Below the pieces are notes generated by a model. The model made no database searches and was not told the origin of the DNA. It worked only from the letters and a program-made list of their open reading frames with translations. The position numbers and the translations under genes were made by a program. DNA of 64,000 nucleotides from Solirubrobacter sp035555675 (GTDB lineage: Bacteria > Actinomycetota > Thermoleophilia > Solirubrobacterales > Solirubrobacteraceae). Positions 34,166-43,260 of the stretch are shown here, piece after piece. Position 1 is the first letter of the stretch. Every line of letters starts with the position of its first letter. The stretch is taken from the NCBI GenBank assembly GCA_035555675.1, contig DATMGH010000006.1, forward strand, positions 29,357 to 93,356, given 5' to 3'.

Positions 34166-34935
34166 CGCTCGGTCATCTCCTCGAGGGTCGCGAGGATCTC
34201 GTGCGCGCTCGAGGGTCCAAGGTCGCGGACGATATTGCCGTCGGCCAGAAACAGCACGCGGTCGGCGATCGCCGCGGCGTGCGCGTCATGGGTGACCATC
34301 ACGGTGGTCTGACCCAGCGCGTCGACGGAGTGGCGCAGCAGCGCCAGGATCTCCCCGCCGGTCCGGGAGTCCAGGTTGCCCGTCGGCTCGTCGGCGAACA
34401 TCACGCTCGGACGCGAGATGAGCGCGCGGGCGACGGCCACGCGTTGCTGTTGACCGCCCGAGAGCTCGGACGGACGATGCCTGAGGCGGTCGCTGAGACC
34501 GACCTTCTCGACGAGCTCATCGAGCCACACCCGGTCGGGCTTGACCCCGGCGAGCTTGAGCGGCAGCACGATGTTCTCGGCCGCCGTCAGCATCGGCAGC
34601 AGGTTGAAGAACTGGAAGATGAACCCGATGTGATTCCGGCGCCACGTCGTCAGGTCCGTGTCGTGGAGGCCACCGATGTCGATGCCGGCGACCACCACTT
34701 CACCCGAGGAGGGCTCGTCCAGGCCGGCCAGGATGTGCATCAGCGTCGACTTGCCCGAGCCGGACGGGCCCATGATCGCGGTCAGGCGCCGGCGTTCGAC
34801 GTCGAGGTCGATGCCGCGCAGCGCGTGCACCGCGGTTTCGCCCGCGCCATAGTGGCGCGCGACGGCGCGGGCACGGACGGTGACCTCGGACGCCGTGTCG
34901 CCGCTGTCTGGCGGTGGGGTGAGTACGGATGTCAT
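34162..34935 (-). CDS. MacB-type ABC transporter ATP-binding protein
   Basis: A 257-residue ATPase with Walker A GPSGSGKST, Q-loop FIFQFFNLLPMLTA, signature LSGGQQQRVAVARAL, Walker B VMFADEPTGNLD and a His switch VTHDAHAA. It is typical of the LolD/MacB group that partners with FtsX-type permeases. The ATG at 34933-34935 has GGAG six bases upstream and overlaps the stop of the upstream membrane-protein gene; its own stop overlaps the permease start. So three genes are tightly coupled. Confidence 0.94.
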   Translation of the reverse strand: MTSVLTPPPDSGDTASEVTVRARAVARHYGAGETAVHALRGIDLDVERRRLTAIMGPSGSGKSTLMHILAGLDEPSSGEVVVAGIDIGGLHDTDLTTWRRNHIGFIFQFFNLLPMLTAAENIVLPLKLAGVKPDRVWLDELVEKVGLSDRLRHRPSELSGGQQQRVAVARALISRPSVMFADEPTGNLDSRTGGEILALLRHSVDALGQTTVMVTHDAHAAAIADRVLFLADGNIVRDLGPSSAHEILATLEEMTER

Positions 34936-35606
34936 GAGCTTCTCCTCGAGACCGGATCGGTGAAGCGGGCGAGCAGGAGTCCGCTGAGCACCATGAACAG
35001 CGCCGCGCCCGTGGCGCCGAACACCGTGTACTGGGCGTCGACGTCGACGCCGATGGCCGTTGATGCAGACCAGCCGAGCGCGAACATGACCGGCATCGCG
35101 GCCGCCCATCGCACGGCGAGCCTGCCCCGTCGCTGCGGGGCGAGGACGAGCGCTTGCGTCACGCCGAGCACGGCCCCGCTGATGAGGCCCATCAGCGCGA
35201 GGTCGCCGAGCTCGGTGTCGTAGCCGACGATGGCTGCGCCGGCCGCCAACCCGACGGCGTAGCCGATGGCGCTGGCCACGATCCAGGGGGTTGGGCGTCC
35301 CAGCGCGTCGTTGGCCGCCCACCACTGGACGGCGCCGAACCCGGCCGCGCTCAGCGCGCCGCCAACCAACGCGTTTGCGACGCTGTCGACACGGCCGCCG
35401 ATCTCCCAGCCGACGTAGCCGGCGACGGGGAGCGCGAACGCCACCATGACCCAGCGCCAGCCGGGAAAGCGCCGCCGAGCCGACGTGGGCGCGCTGAGGA
35501 CGCGCGGGAGGGGTTGGGTGCGCGCGCCCATCAGACCGGAACCGCTTTGCGCTCGGGCGTCGTGGCGGCTACCGACGGGGGACAGCTTCGATGACGACAC
35601 CGACAT
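34932..35606 (-). CDS. Membrane protein, first gene of the exporter operon
   Basis: A 224-residue protein from ATG 35604-35606 (GGAG six bases upstream) with about six hydrophobic helices, beginning at WRWVMVAFALPVAGYVGWEI and ending LFMVLSGLLLARFTDPV. Small Gly/Ala-rich helices recur (GALSAAGFGAVQWWAAND, GLISGAVLGVTQALVLAP). No catalytic motif. It overlaps the ATPase gene by ATGA. It may be an accessory or sensing subunit of the exporter; I do not recognise a family. Confidence 0.7.
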   Translation of the reverse strand: MSVSSSKLSPVGSRHDARAQSGSGLMGARTQPLPRVLSAPTSARRRFPGWRWVMVAFALPVAGYVGWEIGGRVDSVANALVGGALSAAGFGAVQWWAANDALGRPTPWIVASAIGYAVGLAAGAAIVGYDTELGDLALMGLISGAVLGVTQALVLAPQRRGRLAVRWAAAMPVMFALGWSASTAIGVDVDAQYTVFGATGAALFMVLSGLLLARFTDPVSRRSS

Positions 35607-35838
35607 GGCCGACTCCAAGTGAGGAGGGCGCGGACCGCTGGGGGTCGACGTGCCAAAGGCCGGCCGAGAGTGACACCGCGAGAACCGCCCACCGCACACG
35701 GCGGCGAGACGCACAACGACACTACACCCACCCTCGGGCCCTGTCACCTTGCCGCGCCGCACGGGTCCACCGTCCCGGCGCCGCTCGTGGCCGAACTGGT
35801 CATCGAGCGGGAGTCGGCCGGGGCGGGCGGGCCAAGCC

Positions 35839-38025
35839 CTAGACCGGGACCTTGACCCGTTCGGGTTCGAGCTCGTCGGGCGAAGGTGGGGCCTCGCCGG
35901 GATCGCGCGGGCCTTCCAGCGAGAGGTTCGGGATCAGGCGGTCAAGCCACGGGGGCAGCCACCAGGCGCGATCGCCGAGCAGGGTGACGACCGCGGGCGT
36001 GATGACCATGCGCACGATCAGCACGTCGATGAGGATGGCCAGGCCGAGACCGATGCCGAACATCTTTCCGATGAGGTCATCGCCGGTGACGAACGACAAG
36101 AAGACGCCGGCCATGATCAGCGCGGCGAACACGACGACCTTGCCGATGCGGCCCATCCCGTGGATCACGCTGTCGCGTGGGGTGTCGCCCTCGTTGTACT
36201 TCTCGTGGATGCGCGAGAGCAGGAAGACGTTGTAATCCATGCTGAGCCCGAACAGGATCGCGAAGAGCATGACGGGCAGGAACGAGATGATGGGCACGCC
36301 GGAGTCGGCGCCGATCAGGCTCGCGCCGATGCCGTCTTGGAAGACCGCGACGACGACACCATAGGCGGCGGCGACCGACAGCAGGTTCAACAGCGCCGAG
36401 ACGAGCGGGATCCACAGCGAGCGGAACAGGACGACGAGCAGCAGCACCGACAGGCCGATCACCATGGCGATGAAGGCCGGCAGCCGACTGGAGACCTTGT
36501 CGGAGATGTCCTCGAAGGCGGCGTTGTTGCCGCCTACGTAGACCTTGAGCGGCGTGTTGGCGATGGCGCCCGGGATGACGTCGGCCCGCAGGTGGTCGAG
36601 CAGTTCGGAGGTCCGGGCGTCCTGCGGCGCGGTGGCCGGGACGGCGAAGATCGTGGCCAGCTCGCCGTCCTCGCTGATCGTCGCCGCGGGCACGGCGGCG
36701 ATGCCGGGGGTGTCGGCGACCGCCTGCTGGAGCGCCGTCAGCTGCGCGGCGGTCCCTGGAGCGTTCCGTGGCATGTCGACCGCCAGCAGGAACGGCCCGC
36801 TGGAACCGGGACCGAAAGCGTCGCTCAGCTGGTCGTACGCGACCCGTTGTGTGGCTGACCGCGGTTGGTTGCCGTCGTCGGGCTGACCGATGCGCATCCC
36901 GGTGACCGGGAACGCGAACACGAGCAGAACCGCGACGGCGGCGGCGATGGATGCCCACGGCCGGCGGGTGATGAACGCGCCCCAGCGCTCGAACGCCGGA
37001 GAGACGTGGGCGTGCGCGGCCTGCTTGGGCACGAGCCGGCGACCGAAGGCGCCCATCATGATCGGCAGGATCGTCAGCGCGGCGACGACGACGGCGGCGA
37101 TGGCCACGGCGGATCCGAGACCCATCTTGCCGATGAACGGGACGCCCACCACGAGCAGGCCGGCGAGCGCGACCATCACGATCAGGCCGGCCGCGACGAC
37201 GGTCGTGCCAGACGTGGCGGCCGCGCGGGCGGCGGCGTCCTGGAGGCTGTCGCCGGTCGCGCGCTGCTCGCGGTACCGGCCGATGATGAGCAGCGCGTAG
37301 TCGATGCCCGCCCCGAGGCCGAGCATCGCTGCAAGCACGGTCGTGAAGGTCGGGAACCCGAGCGGGGCGGACACCACGGCCAGCAGGATCTGCCCCGCCG
37401 CGACGCCCGTCAGCGCGCCGATCAGCGTTGCGACCATTGCCGCTCCGGAGCGGAACAGCACCGTGAGCAGCACGATCGCGATGAGGATGCCGACGAGCTC
37501 GCCGATCGGCGCGTCCTGCTCGGCTGCCAGATCGACCAGGATCCCGCGGGCTTCCACCTGAACGTCGGGCTCAGCCGTCTCACCGGCGGCGATCAGCGCC
37601 TCGCCGTCTGCCTTGGCGATCTCCCCTTCGCCGAGTGCGTAGCGGACATCGACGGCGGCGAGCCGACCGTCCGGGGACACCTGCCCACCGGGCGCGAACG
37701 GATCAGCGACCAGCGCCACGCCGTTGAGGGCGGCGACCTTCGCCAGCGCACCTTCGATCGCGGTCCTGGCACCGGGATCGGAGACCTTGCCCCGGGAGAC
37801 CGTGAACACGAGCGTGGAATCCACGCCGCCGAACGCCGGGGAATGCGCCTTGAAGAGGTCGACGGCGGCCTGCGACTCCGTTCCCGGGATCGCGTAGTCG
37901 TCCGTGGCGTCGCCCGCCCCAGCGGCGGCCAGAACCAGCAGAACCAAGACGACCACAGCGCCAGCGAGGCTGCGCTTCCAGTGTGAGGCGAGGGCGCGCG
38001 CGAAACGCGAGAGGAGCAGGGGCAT
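35839..38025 (-). CDS. MMPL-family RND transporter
   Basis: A 728-residue protein with two halves, each a large external loop plus a bundle of six TM segments, 12 in total. The MMPL core signature is visible as GLGAGIDYALLIIGRYREQ in half 1 and LFGLSMDYNVFLLSRIHEK in half 2; the Asp-Tyr pairs there are the proton-relay residues of MmpL transporters. ATG 38023-38025 has GGAAGG five bases upstream. It exports lipids or drugs using the proton gradient. It stands alone; no TetR regulator is adjacent. Confidence 0.92.
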   Translation of the reverse strand: MPLLLSRFARALASHWKRSLAGAVVVLVLLVLAAAGAGDATDDYAIPGTESQAAVDLFKAHSPAFGGVDSTLVFTVSRGKVSDPGARTAIEGALAKVAALNGVALVADPFAPGGQVSPDGRLAAVDVRYALGEGEIAKADGEALIAAGETAEPDVQVEARGILVDLAAEQDAPIGELVGILIAIVLLTVLFRSGAAMVATLIGALTGVAAGQILLAVVSAPLGFPTFTTVLAAMLGLGAGIDYALLIIGRYREQRATGDSLQDAAARAAATSGTTVVAAGLIVMVALAGLLVVGVPFIGKMGLGSAVAIAAVVVAALTILPIMMGAFGRRLVPKQAAHAHVSPAFERWGAFITRRPWASIAAAVAVLLVFAFPVTGMRIGQPDDGNQPRSATQRVAYDQLSDAFGPGSSGPFLLAVDMPRNAPGTAAQLTALQQAVADTPGIAAVPAATISEDGELATIFAVPATAPQDARTSELLDHLRADVIPGAIANTPLKVYVGGNNAAFEDISDKVSSRLPAFIAMVIGLSVLLLVVLFRSLWIPLVSALLNLLSVAAAYGVVVAVFQDGIGASLIGADSGVPIISFLPVMLFAILFGLSMDYNVFLLSRIHEKYNEGDTPRDSVIHGMGRIGKVVVFAALIMAGVFLSFVTGDDLIGKMFGIGLGLAILIDVLIVRMVITPAVVTLLGDRAWWLPPWLDRLIPNLSLEGPRDPGEAPPSPDELEPERVKVPV

Positions 38026-38218
38026 ACGAACCTTCCGACTGCGGAAAACCAAGCAGATAGGGACGCCGCCACCGGGACGGTGGGGAAACGCCGGAAGAGA
38101 AGAACCGCGCAGATCGGACCGCGCCAGCTCGGGTTCAACACTATCCCTTCTCAGGCCACTTGTGGGGTTGCGCCCGCCGACACGTACGCACCGGCGGGTA
38201 TTTCCGGGCGTGCGCGCC

Positions 38219-38365
38219 TCAGGTGGTCTTGATCAGGCCGCCGTCGATGATGTAATGGCGCCGGTGATGTTGCCGGTGCGGGCCGAGCCGAGCATGACGA
38301 CGAGTGTCGCGACCTCGGTGGGTGTGGTGAACCGGCCGGTGGCGAACCCGCCGATGCCGTGACCA
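38219..38365 (-). pseudogene. Short-chain dehydrogenase, C-terminal remnant
   Basis: FTTPTEVATLVVMLGSARTG, then NITGA followed one frame away by YIIDGGLIKTT and a stop at 38219: the conserved end of an SDR (substrate-loop side and IDGG). A single base is missing near 38258. The Rossmann glycine motif and catalytic YxxxK are absent, so only the last ~45 codons remain. Confidence 0.6.
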
Positions 38366-38793
38366 CACCCCGACGGGTGCGGGTGCTCAGATCGCGCGGG
38401 CCTCGAAGCCGCGCGCGCCGGTCGCGGTCGGCGTCTCGCCGAGACGTTCATAGCCTGCTGCTGCCAGCAACGGCGCGTACTGCTCGGGGGGTCCGTTCGC
38501 GCCCGCGGGCGCCGACGAAGCATGTTGAGGCTGCGCCGGCGGAACGGCAACGACCGAGGCACGACGCGGACCGTCTGCGCAACGGTCCGTGAACAGCGCC
38601 TGAAAGGGATACAATGGCGCGTAGGGTTCTTGCCCTCGCTCCTGCGATCCGACTCTTGCGCAGGCACCGCTCGACCTGTGGGCCGTGTGGTGACTTGACT
38701 GACAGTTCTGTCTCTTCAGCGACCGTGAGCGCCGTCCTCACTTAGCCAGCGGACGCCCGAGCGGCGATCTGCACGCGGAAAGAGCGCTGAAGC
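38366..38793. other. Decayed stretch and leader of the 38794 operon
   Basis: No intact gene. The minus frame ending at 38387 reads EQYAPLLAAAGYERLGETPT, then ATGARGFEARAI, which looks like the tail of an enzyme such as a methyltransferase, but nothing upstream supports it. 38742-38793 resembles the leader before the gene at 21322 (same 51-base spacing, conserved ends). Confidence 0.4.
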
Positions 38794-39012
38794 ATGCGCG
38801 ACCGACATGTTGCACGTCTGTGCGGATTCTGCCACGGACCGATGGCACGCCAAGAGAACGTCTGCTGGCGCTGCGGTGCCCGGTGGGAGTCCGAACCCGT
38901 GAGGCTCCGGGCAATCGCGGGTGGCCGGAACCCGCGCGCGCTCTTCGCGGCCGAAAGCGTCGAACCACAGGTCGCGAGCGTCGTAGCCCGCGCGGCCGTG
39001 GCGAGGGGATGA
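38794..39012 (+). CDS. CxxC small protein B, copy 2
   Basis: A 72-residue protein: MRDRHVARLCGFCHGPMARQ, then CWRCGARWESEP, giving two CxxC pairs for a probable zinc knuckle, and an Ala/Arg-rich tail. Paralogue of 20198-20437. GAAAGAG precedes the ATG by about nine bases. It is the first gene of a four-gene + operon (38794-40000). Unknown function. Confidence 0.68.
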   Translation: MRDRHVARLCGFCHGPMARQENVCWRCGARWESEPVRLRAIAGGRNPRALFAAESVEPQVASVVARAAVARG

Positions 39013-39016
39013 CGGG

Positions 39017-39538
39017 ATGGCGACTCTGACCGATGTGGCGCCGCGAGCAGAAGCCGAGCGCCAACTCGCGGCCGCGGCTGAGCGCCACCGCGAAGCCGTG
39101 AGCTCGATGCACGAGACGGGTCGGCCCGAGGCCGGTCAGCACGTGGCGATCAAGGTCGTCGGCCGCGCTGTGCATCTCGTATCGTTCGCGCTCAAGCGGG
39201 CGGCGTCCGCTGGTGCGCCGTTCGAGCGGCTGGTCGAGTTGACCGGCTGGGGGCCGGATCTGGTTCGCGAAGGACTCGAGCGGGATGTCGCCGCGCCCCA
39301 TGTCGTGGCTCGCTTGGCGCCAGCCGGAGTCGACGCGTCCGCCGTCGCGCAGGCCGCGGCCAGCTTCGAGACGATCCGATGCCTGCATCAGCTCACCGAC
39401 AGCGTGCTCGCGGACGTGGAGCCGATCGACGGTGACACACGCCCACCGCTCACTTCCGCCGATCTGGAGGATCTCCGCGGTCGGCTCGAGGCAGCCTGGC
39501 GTTCGTGGCGCGAGCAACTCCAGACGACGGCGACGTGA
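39017..39538 (+). CDS. AERH-type helical protein C, copy 2 (intact)
   Basis: A 173-residue, nearly all-helical protein: RAEAERQLAAAAERHREAVS, VKVVGRAVHLVSFALKRAA-type central helices, and an end DLEDLRGRLEAAWRSWREQL. It starts four bases after the CxxC gene's stop (GGGATGG context). The intact reading frame allows the damaged copy at 22385-22985 to be recognised. No known domain; the amphipathic helices suggest an oligomeric scaffold or binding protein. Confidence 0.62.
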   Translation: MATLTDVAPRAEAERQLAAAAERHREAVSSMHETGRPEAGQHVAIKVVGRAVHLVSFALKRAASAGAPFERLVELTGWGPDLVREGLERDVAAPHVVARLAPAGVDASAVAQAAASFETIRCLHQLTDSVLADVEPIDGDTRPPLTSADLEDLRGRLEAAWRSWREQLQTTAT

Positions 39539-39548
39539 AGCGCGACAA

Positions 39549-39770
39549 ATGCCGGTCTACGTCTACCGCCGCAGCGACGGCTCGACCTTCGAGCTGGAGC
39601 AACGCATCACCGCGCAGCCCTTGACCACCTGCCCTACCAGCGCGCAGCGCGTAGAGCGAGTCCTGCAGCCCTTCAGTGCGCGCTTCAAGGGCACCGGCTT
39701 CTATCTCACGGACCACCCGAAGGGCTCGCGGCCACGCGAGCCCGCCCCAGCCACAGACAAGGACCCATGA
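39549..39770 (+). CDS. FmdB-like protein lacking zinc cysteines
   Basis: A 73-residue protein with the FmdB/CxxC_CXXC_SSSS layout: MPVYVYRRSDGSTFELEQRI, PLTTCPTSAQRVERVLQPF, FKGTGFYLTDHPKG. The family normally has two CxxC pairs (Y-x-C..., CPxCG). Here only one Cys remains (CPTSA), so zinc binding should be lost. It follows the AERH gene by ten bases and overlaps the DUF2188 gene by ATGA. Confidence 0.72.
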   Translation: MPVYVYRRSDGSTFELEQRITAQPLTTCPTSAQRVERVLQPFSARFKGTGFYLTDHPKGSRPREPAPATDKDP

Positions 39771-40000
39771 CCTCCGAAGGCCGCAAGGCACCGGACGAGC
39801 CCGCCACTCAGCCGCTCCACGTGATTCCCGACCGGGTCGGTGGCTGGCGCGTCGAGCGCGAGGGCGCCGAACGCCCGCTGTCCAAGCACAACAGCGAGAC
39901 GGCGGCCGAAGGCGCGGCCGTGACCGTGGCCCGTGATACGGACACCCCCGACGTCGTCGTCCACGACCGCTACGACCGCATCCGCCATACAAGGCCGTAG
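39767..40000 (+). CDS. DUF2188 protein
   Basis: A 77-residue protein; residues 17-70 are a DUF2188 domain (HVIPDRVGGWRVEREGAERP, then HNSETAAEGAAVTVA and DVVVHDRYDRIRHT). The normal pattern is HVVPxxxGWxVKxEGxxR ending VVHGRDGRI. The ATG overlaps the FmdB-like stop. The domain is a tiny beta-beta-alpha fold of unknown function seen with stress-related genes. Last gene of the operon. Confidence 0.78.
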   Translation: MTSEGRKAPDEPATQPLHVIPDRVGGWRVEREGAERPLSKHNSETAAEGAAVTVARDTDTPDVVVHDRYDRIRHTRP

Positions 40001-40092
40001 CTGGTTCGCACGCCCAGCGCCAAGGCGCGATCCGGCGGTCGGCGGTCACGGCACGTTCGTTGGCCAACACGTCGCGCTGTCGGGCGGCGCGT

Positions 40093-41055
40093 TCAGTGCA
40101 GTGCGCCGAAGTGGCGACGGTGCTCGCCAGGAGTTGTGTGAAGTCGGCGTTGGAAGCTGCGGTTCATGGTTTCGGGTGTTCCGAAGCCGCAGGTCTGGGC
40201 GACGAGCTCGATCGATCTGTGGGTGCTTTCCAACAGGCGGCGAGCTGCTTCGAGGCGTGCGAGCTCGACATGATCGGCCGGGGTGGTACCGACTTCGGCC
40301 TTGAAGACTCGGCTGAACTGCCGTTCGGAGAGGTTGACGTGGCTGGCCAACGCAGGAATCATCAAATCGTTCGTGAGATGGTCCGGGAGCCAGGAGAGCA
40401 GGTCGCGAATCGGCTCGGTGTCTGCAGTCTGGGCGGCGAGCAGTGCGGAGAACTGTGCCTGACCGCCGGTACGTCGGAGGTAGACGACGAGCTGGCGCGC
40501 CACAGTCGCCGCGGCTTGCCGGCCGTGATCGTCGGCGACAAGCGCGAGCGCCAGGTCGATCCCGGCCGTGACTCCGGCCGACGACCAGACGTTGCCGTCC
40601 TGCACGTAGATCGCGTCGAGGTCCACCGTCACGTCCGGGTGGCGGTGGTGCAGCACATCGCATTCGGACCAGCGCGTGGTCGCTCGGCGCCCGGCCAGCA
40701 GGCCGGCGCTCGCCAACAGGAACGCGCCTGAGCAGACCGACGTGACCCGACGTGCGTTGGCAGCAGCCGTTGCACGTGGTGCACCAACTCGTCATCGCGG
40801 GCGGCGCCGTCCATGTCCGCTCCGCCCGCTACGACCAGCGTGTCGATGGGGCCGGCGACCTAGGCGATCGATGTGGTCGCGAACTGCAGGCCGCAGCTCG
40901 CGCGGATCGGATCCCCGGCACGGCTCATCACATGGGCGCGATAACCCGCTGCGGGCAGGAAACGTGAGGCGCTCGAGAACACCTTCAGCGGCCCGGTGAC
41001 GTCGAGGATCTGCGCGGTCGGGAACGTGGACGATGACGATCTCAGGTCCGAGCAT
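40093..41055 (-). pseudogene. GlxA-family AraC regulator, multiply broken
   Basis: The DJ-1/PfpI N-terminal domain is readable in pieces: MLGPEIVIV, then FPTAQILDVTGPLKVFSSAS and GLQFATTSIA in the next frame, a TAG at 40859-40861, then VAGPIDTLVVAGGADM. After another shift near 40745 (one C missing, CACGTC[C]GG expected) the frame runs from LASAGLLAGRR to the end. The C-terminal AraC HTH (ASHVNLSERQFSRVFKAEVG, VAQTCGFGTPETMNRSFQRR) is intact. No full-length protein can be made without repair. It borders the IS elements. Confidence 0.75.
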
Positions 41056-41287
41056 CTCTCACGGAGTCTCCCACCTGGCGACGTGCCGATGGCCGATGTC
41101 GTCAACAACGTGTCCTGGCGACGGGCCCGCGATGAGCGGATGCTCGATCAGTGCACACGTTCCCCAGCACCCCGAGGTCACGTCCCGTAGCGTGGTGTAG
41201 GTCGCAGTCGGACGGAACGTGGTTCCGGCCGACGCGGCACCGATGATCGTCGGACTTCTCACGGTTCGACTTTCAAGGAGGTGCCGC

Positions 41288-41779
41288 GTGGCCGGTGCTG
41301 ACAGGATGACGATCGAGGAGGTCGTCAAGGGTGTGTTGCTCGATGAGCACGCTGACGTGATCCGCGAAGCGGTCAAGGCTGTCGCGGGCGAGATGATGGA
41401 GCTCGAGGTCTCCGAGTTGATCGTCGCCGAACGCGGCGAGCGTCGTCCCGAGGACCGCGCGACGCATCGCAACGGGTATCGGCCACGGCGCTGGGACACG
41501 CGCGCCGGGGAGATCGAGCTGCAGATCCCGAAGATCCGGCAGGGCAGCTACTTCCCGAGTTTCCTGGAGCCGCGGCGGCGCTCGGAGCAGGCGTTGCTGG
41601 CGGTCGTCCAGCAGGCCTATGTCTGCGGTGTCTCGACCCGCCGCGTGGATCAGCTGGTCGAGAGCCTCGGCTTGCGGATCAGTCGCAGCGAGGTCAGCCG
41701 CGTCTGCCAGGCGCTGGATGAGCACGTCGACGCGTTCCGCACTCGGCCGCTGGAGGGCCGCTACCCGTACGTGTTGGGT
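41288..41779 (+). pseudogene. IS256-family transposase, truncated (older copy)
   Basis: From GTG 41288 with AAGGAGG upstream, a normal Mutator/IS256 N-terminus (MTIEEVVKGVLLDEHADVIR, THRNGYRPRRWDTRAGEIEL, QIPKIRQGSYFPSFLEPRRR). It stops abruptly after TRPLEGRYPYV, where the next IS element begins. All three DDE catalytic residues lie in the missing part, so it is inactive. Confidence 0.85.
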
Positions 41780-43259
41780 CTGTCCGATGTTCTGTGTGTG
41801 GTGCGTGGTGACACGACGCGGCGCTGATGTCGCCGTGCCCGCCTGAGTCGAGGAGCCCCGGAGGGGCGAGTCGGCTCGGGCGGGCACGGCGGGCGGCCCG
41901 CAGAAGGGACCACCAGTCACCATGGCCACCATGAATCGCAAGGGGCGTCGCGCCAGGGGCGCCCAGGATCCGCCGCCGGAGGTGATCGATCGGCTCGCCG
42001 AACTGCTGCCCGAGGGCGCGCTCGATGACGCCGTCCGGGGCCTCAAGCCGGAGGAGCTCTCCGGGCCCGGCGGCCTGCTGTCCCAGCTGGCCGGCCGCGT
42101 CGTTGAGGCGGCGATGGACGCCGAGATGACCGAGCACCTGGGCCACCCGCCGGGCGGCGTCCCGCAGGGCGCCAACGTCCGCAACGGCTCGACGCCCAAG
42201 ACGGTGCAGACCGATCTCGGGCCGATCGAGATCAAGACCCCCAGGGACCGGGAGGGGACCTTCGAGCCCCGGATCGTGCCCAAGCGCCAGACCCGGCTGG
42301 CGGGCCTGGACGAGAAGGTCATCGGGCTCTACGCCGGCGGCATGACCGTCCGCGACATCAGCCACCACCTGTCGGAGATCTACGGCACCGAGATCGGCCG
42401 CGACACCATCAGCCGGATCACCGACGCCGTCCTGGAGGACGTCCAGGCGTGGCGGACCCGGCCGTTGGAGCAGGTCTATCCGATCGTCTACTTCGACGCG
42501 ATGCGCGTCAAGGTCCGCGAAGACCGCTCGGTCAAGAACCTCGCCGCCTACCTCGCCTTGGGCGTCACCGTCGATGGCGAGCGCGAGGTGCTGGGGATCT
42601 GGTGGCAGGAGACCGAGGGCGCGAAGTTCTGGCTGGCCGTCCTCAACGACCTACACCGCCGCGGCGTCCAGGACGTCCTGATCGCCTGCGTCGACGGCCT
42701 CACCGGGTTCCCTGACGCGATCGAGGCCGTGTTCCCGCAGACGTGGGTGCAGACCTGCGTCGTGCACCTCATCCGCGCGAGCCTTCGCTACGTCAACTAC
42801 CGCGACCTCAAGAAGGTCGCCTCCGCGCTGCGGCCGATCTACACCGCCGCCAACGCCGACGATGCCCTGATCGAGCTCGATCGCTTCGACTCAGAGTGGG
42901 GCCAGCACTACCCGGCCACCGTGAAGGCCTGGCGCGACGCCTGGGAGCACGTCACACCGTTCCTGTCGCTGCCGGAGGAATTGCGCAAGGCCGTCTACAC
43001 GACCAACACGATCGAGGGGCTGCACCGCCAGATCCGCAAGGCGATCAAGACCCGCGGCGCGTTCCCCGACCAGCAAGCCGCGACCAAGCTGATCTACCTC
43101 GCCATCATCCGAGCCGACGCCAAATGGCAACGCTCGCGCACCTGGAGCGCGCCACGAGCCGCGCTGAAGATCCACTTCGGAGACCGCTACCCCGGCTAGA
43201 CGCCACCACTACCAACCACCAGTCACGACGCCCCTACACACAGTTCGTCGGACAGCCTC
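41776..43259 (+). mobile_element. IS256-family insertion sequence (younger copy)
   Basis: About 1.48 kb bounded by imperfect inverted repeats. The left end starts G-G-CTGTCCGA and runs through CTGTGTGTGGTGCGTGGTGAC. The right end, read inward, has CTGTCCGACGAACTGTGTGT and GGGGCGTCGTGAC. About 28 of 36 positions pair. The left flank is the truncated older IS copy, and the right flank is the middle of a sugar-dehydrogenase gene. No 8-9 bp target duplication joins the flanks, so a deletion or recombination followed insertion. Outer ends are uncertain by about four bases. Confidence 0.8.
41922..43199 (+). CDS. IS256-family transposase, intact
   Basis: A 425-residue Mutator-type transposase. N-terminal domain (GRVVEAAMDAEMTEHLGHPP), the DNA-binding part, then the DDE fold with YFDAMRVKVRED (first Asp), CVDGLTGFPDAIEAVFPQTW (second Asp and the conserved HLIRAS helix after it) and a C-terminal TTNTIEGLHRQIRKAIKTRG (Glu region). 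Full length for the family with no frameshift, so the element may still be active. The upstream RBS is GGGA 13 bases before the ATG. Confidence 0.93.
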   Translation: MATMNRKGRRARGAQDPPPEVIDRLAELLPEGALDDAVRGLKPEELSGPGGLLSQLAGRVVEAAMDAEMTEHLGHPPGGVPQGANVRNGSTPKTVQTDLGPIEIKTPRDREGTFEPRIVPKRQTRLAGLDEKVIGLYAGGMTVRDISHHLSEIYGTEIGRDTISRITDAVLEDVQAWRTRPLEQVYPIVYFDAMRVKVREDRSVKNLAAYLALGVTVDGEREVLGIWWQETEGAKFWLAVLNDLHRRGVQDVLIACVDGLTGFPDAIEAVFPQTWVQTCVVHLIRASLRYVNYRDLKKVASALRPIYTAANADDALIELDRFDSEWGQHYPATVKAWRDAWEHVTPFLSLPEELRKAVYTTNTIEGLHRQIRKAIKTRGAFPDQQAATKLIYLAIIRADAKWQRSRTWSAPRAALKIHFGDRYPG

Positions 43260-43260
43260 A

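Noticed and set aside
40093..40716. Stand-alone AraC regulator of 207 residues
   Set aside because: The upstream DJ-1/PfpI half is recognisable in other frames, so this is the rear part of a broken GlxA-type gene.
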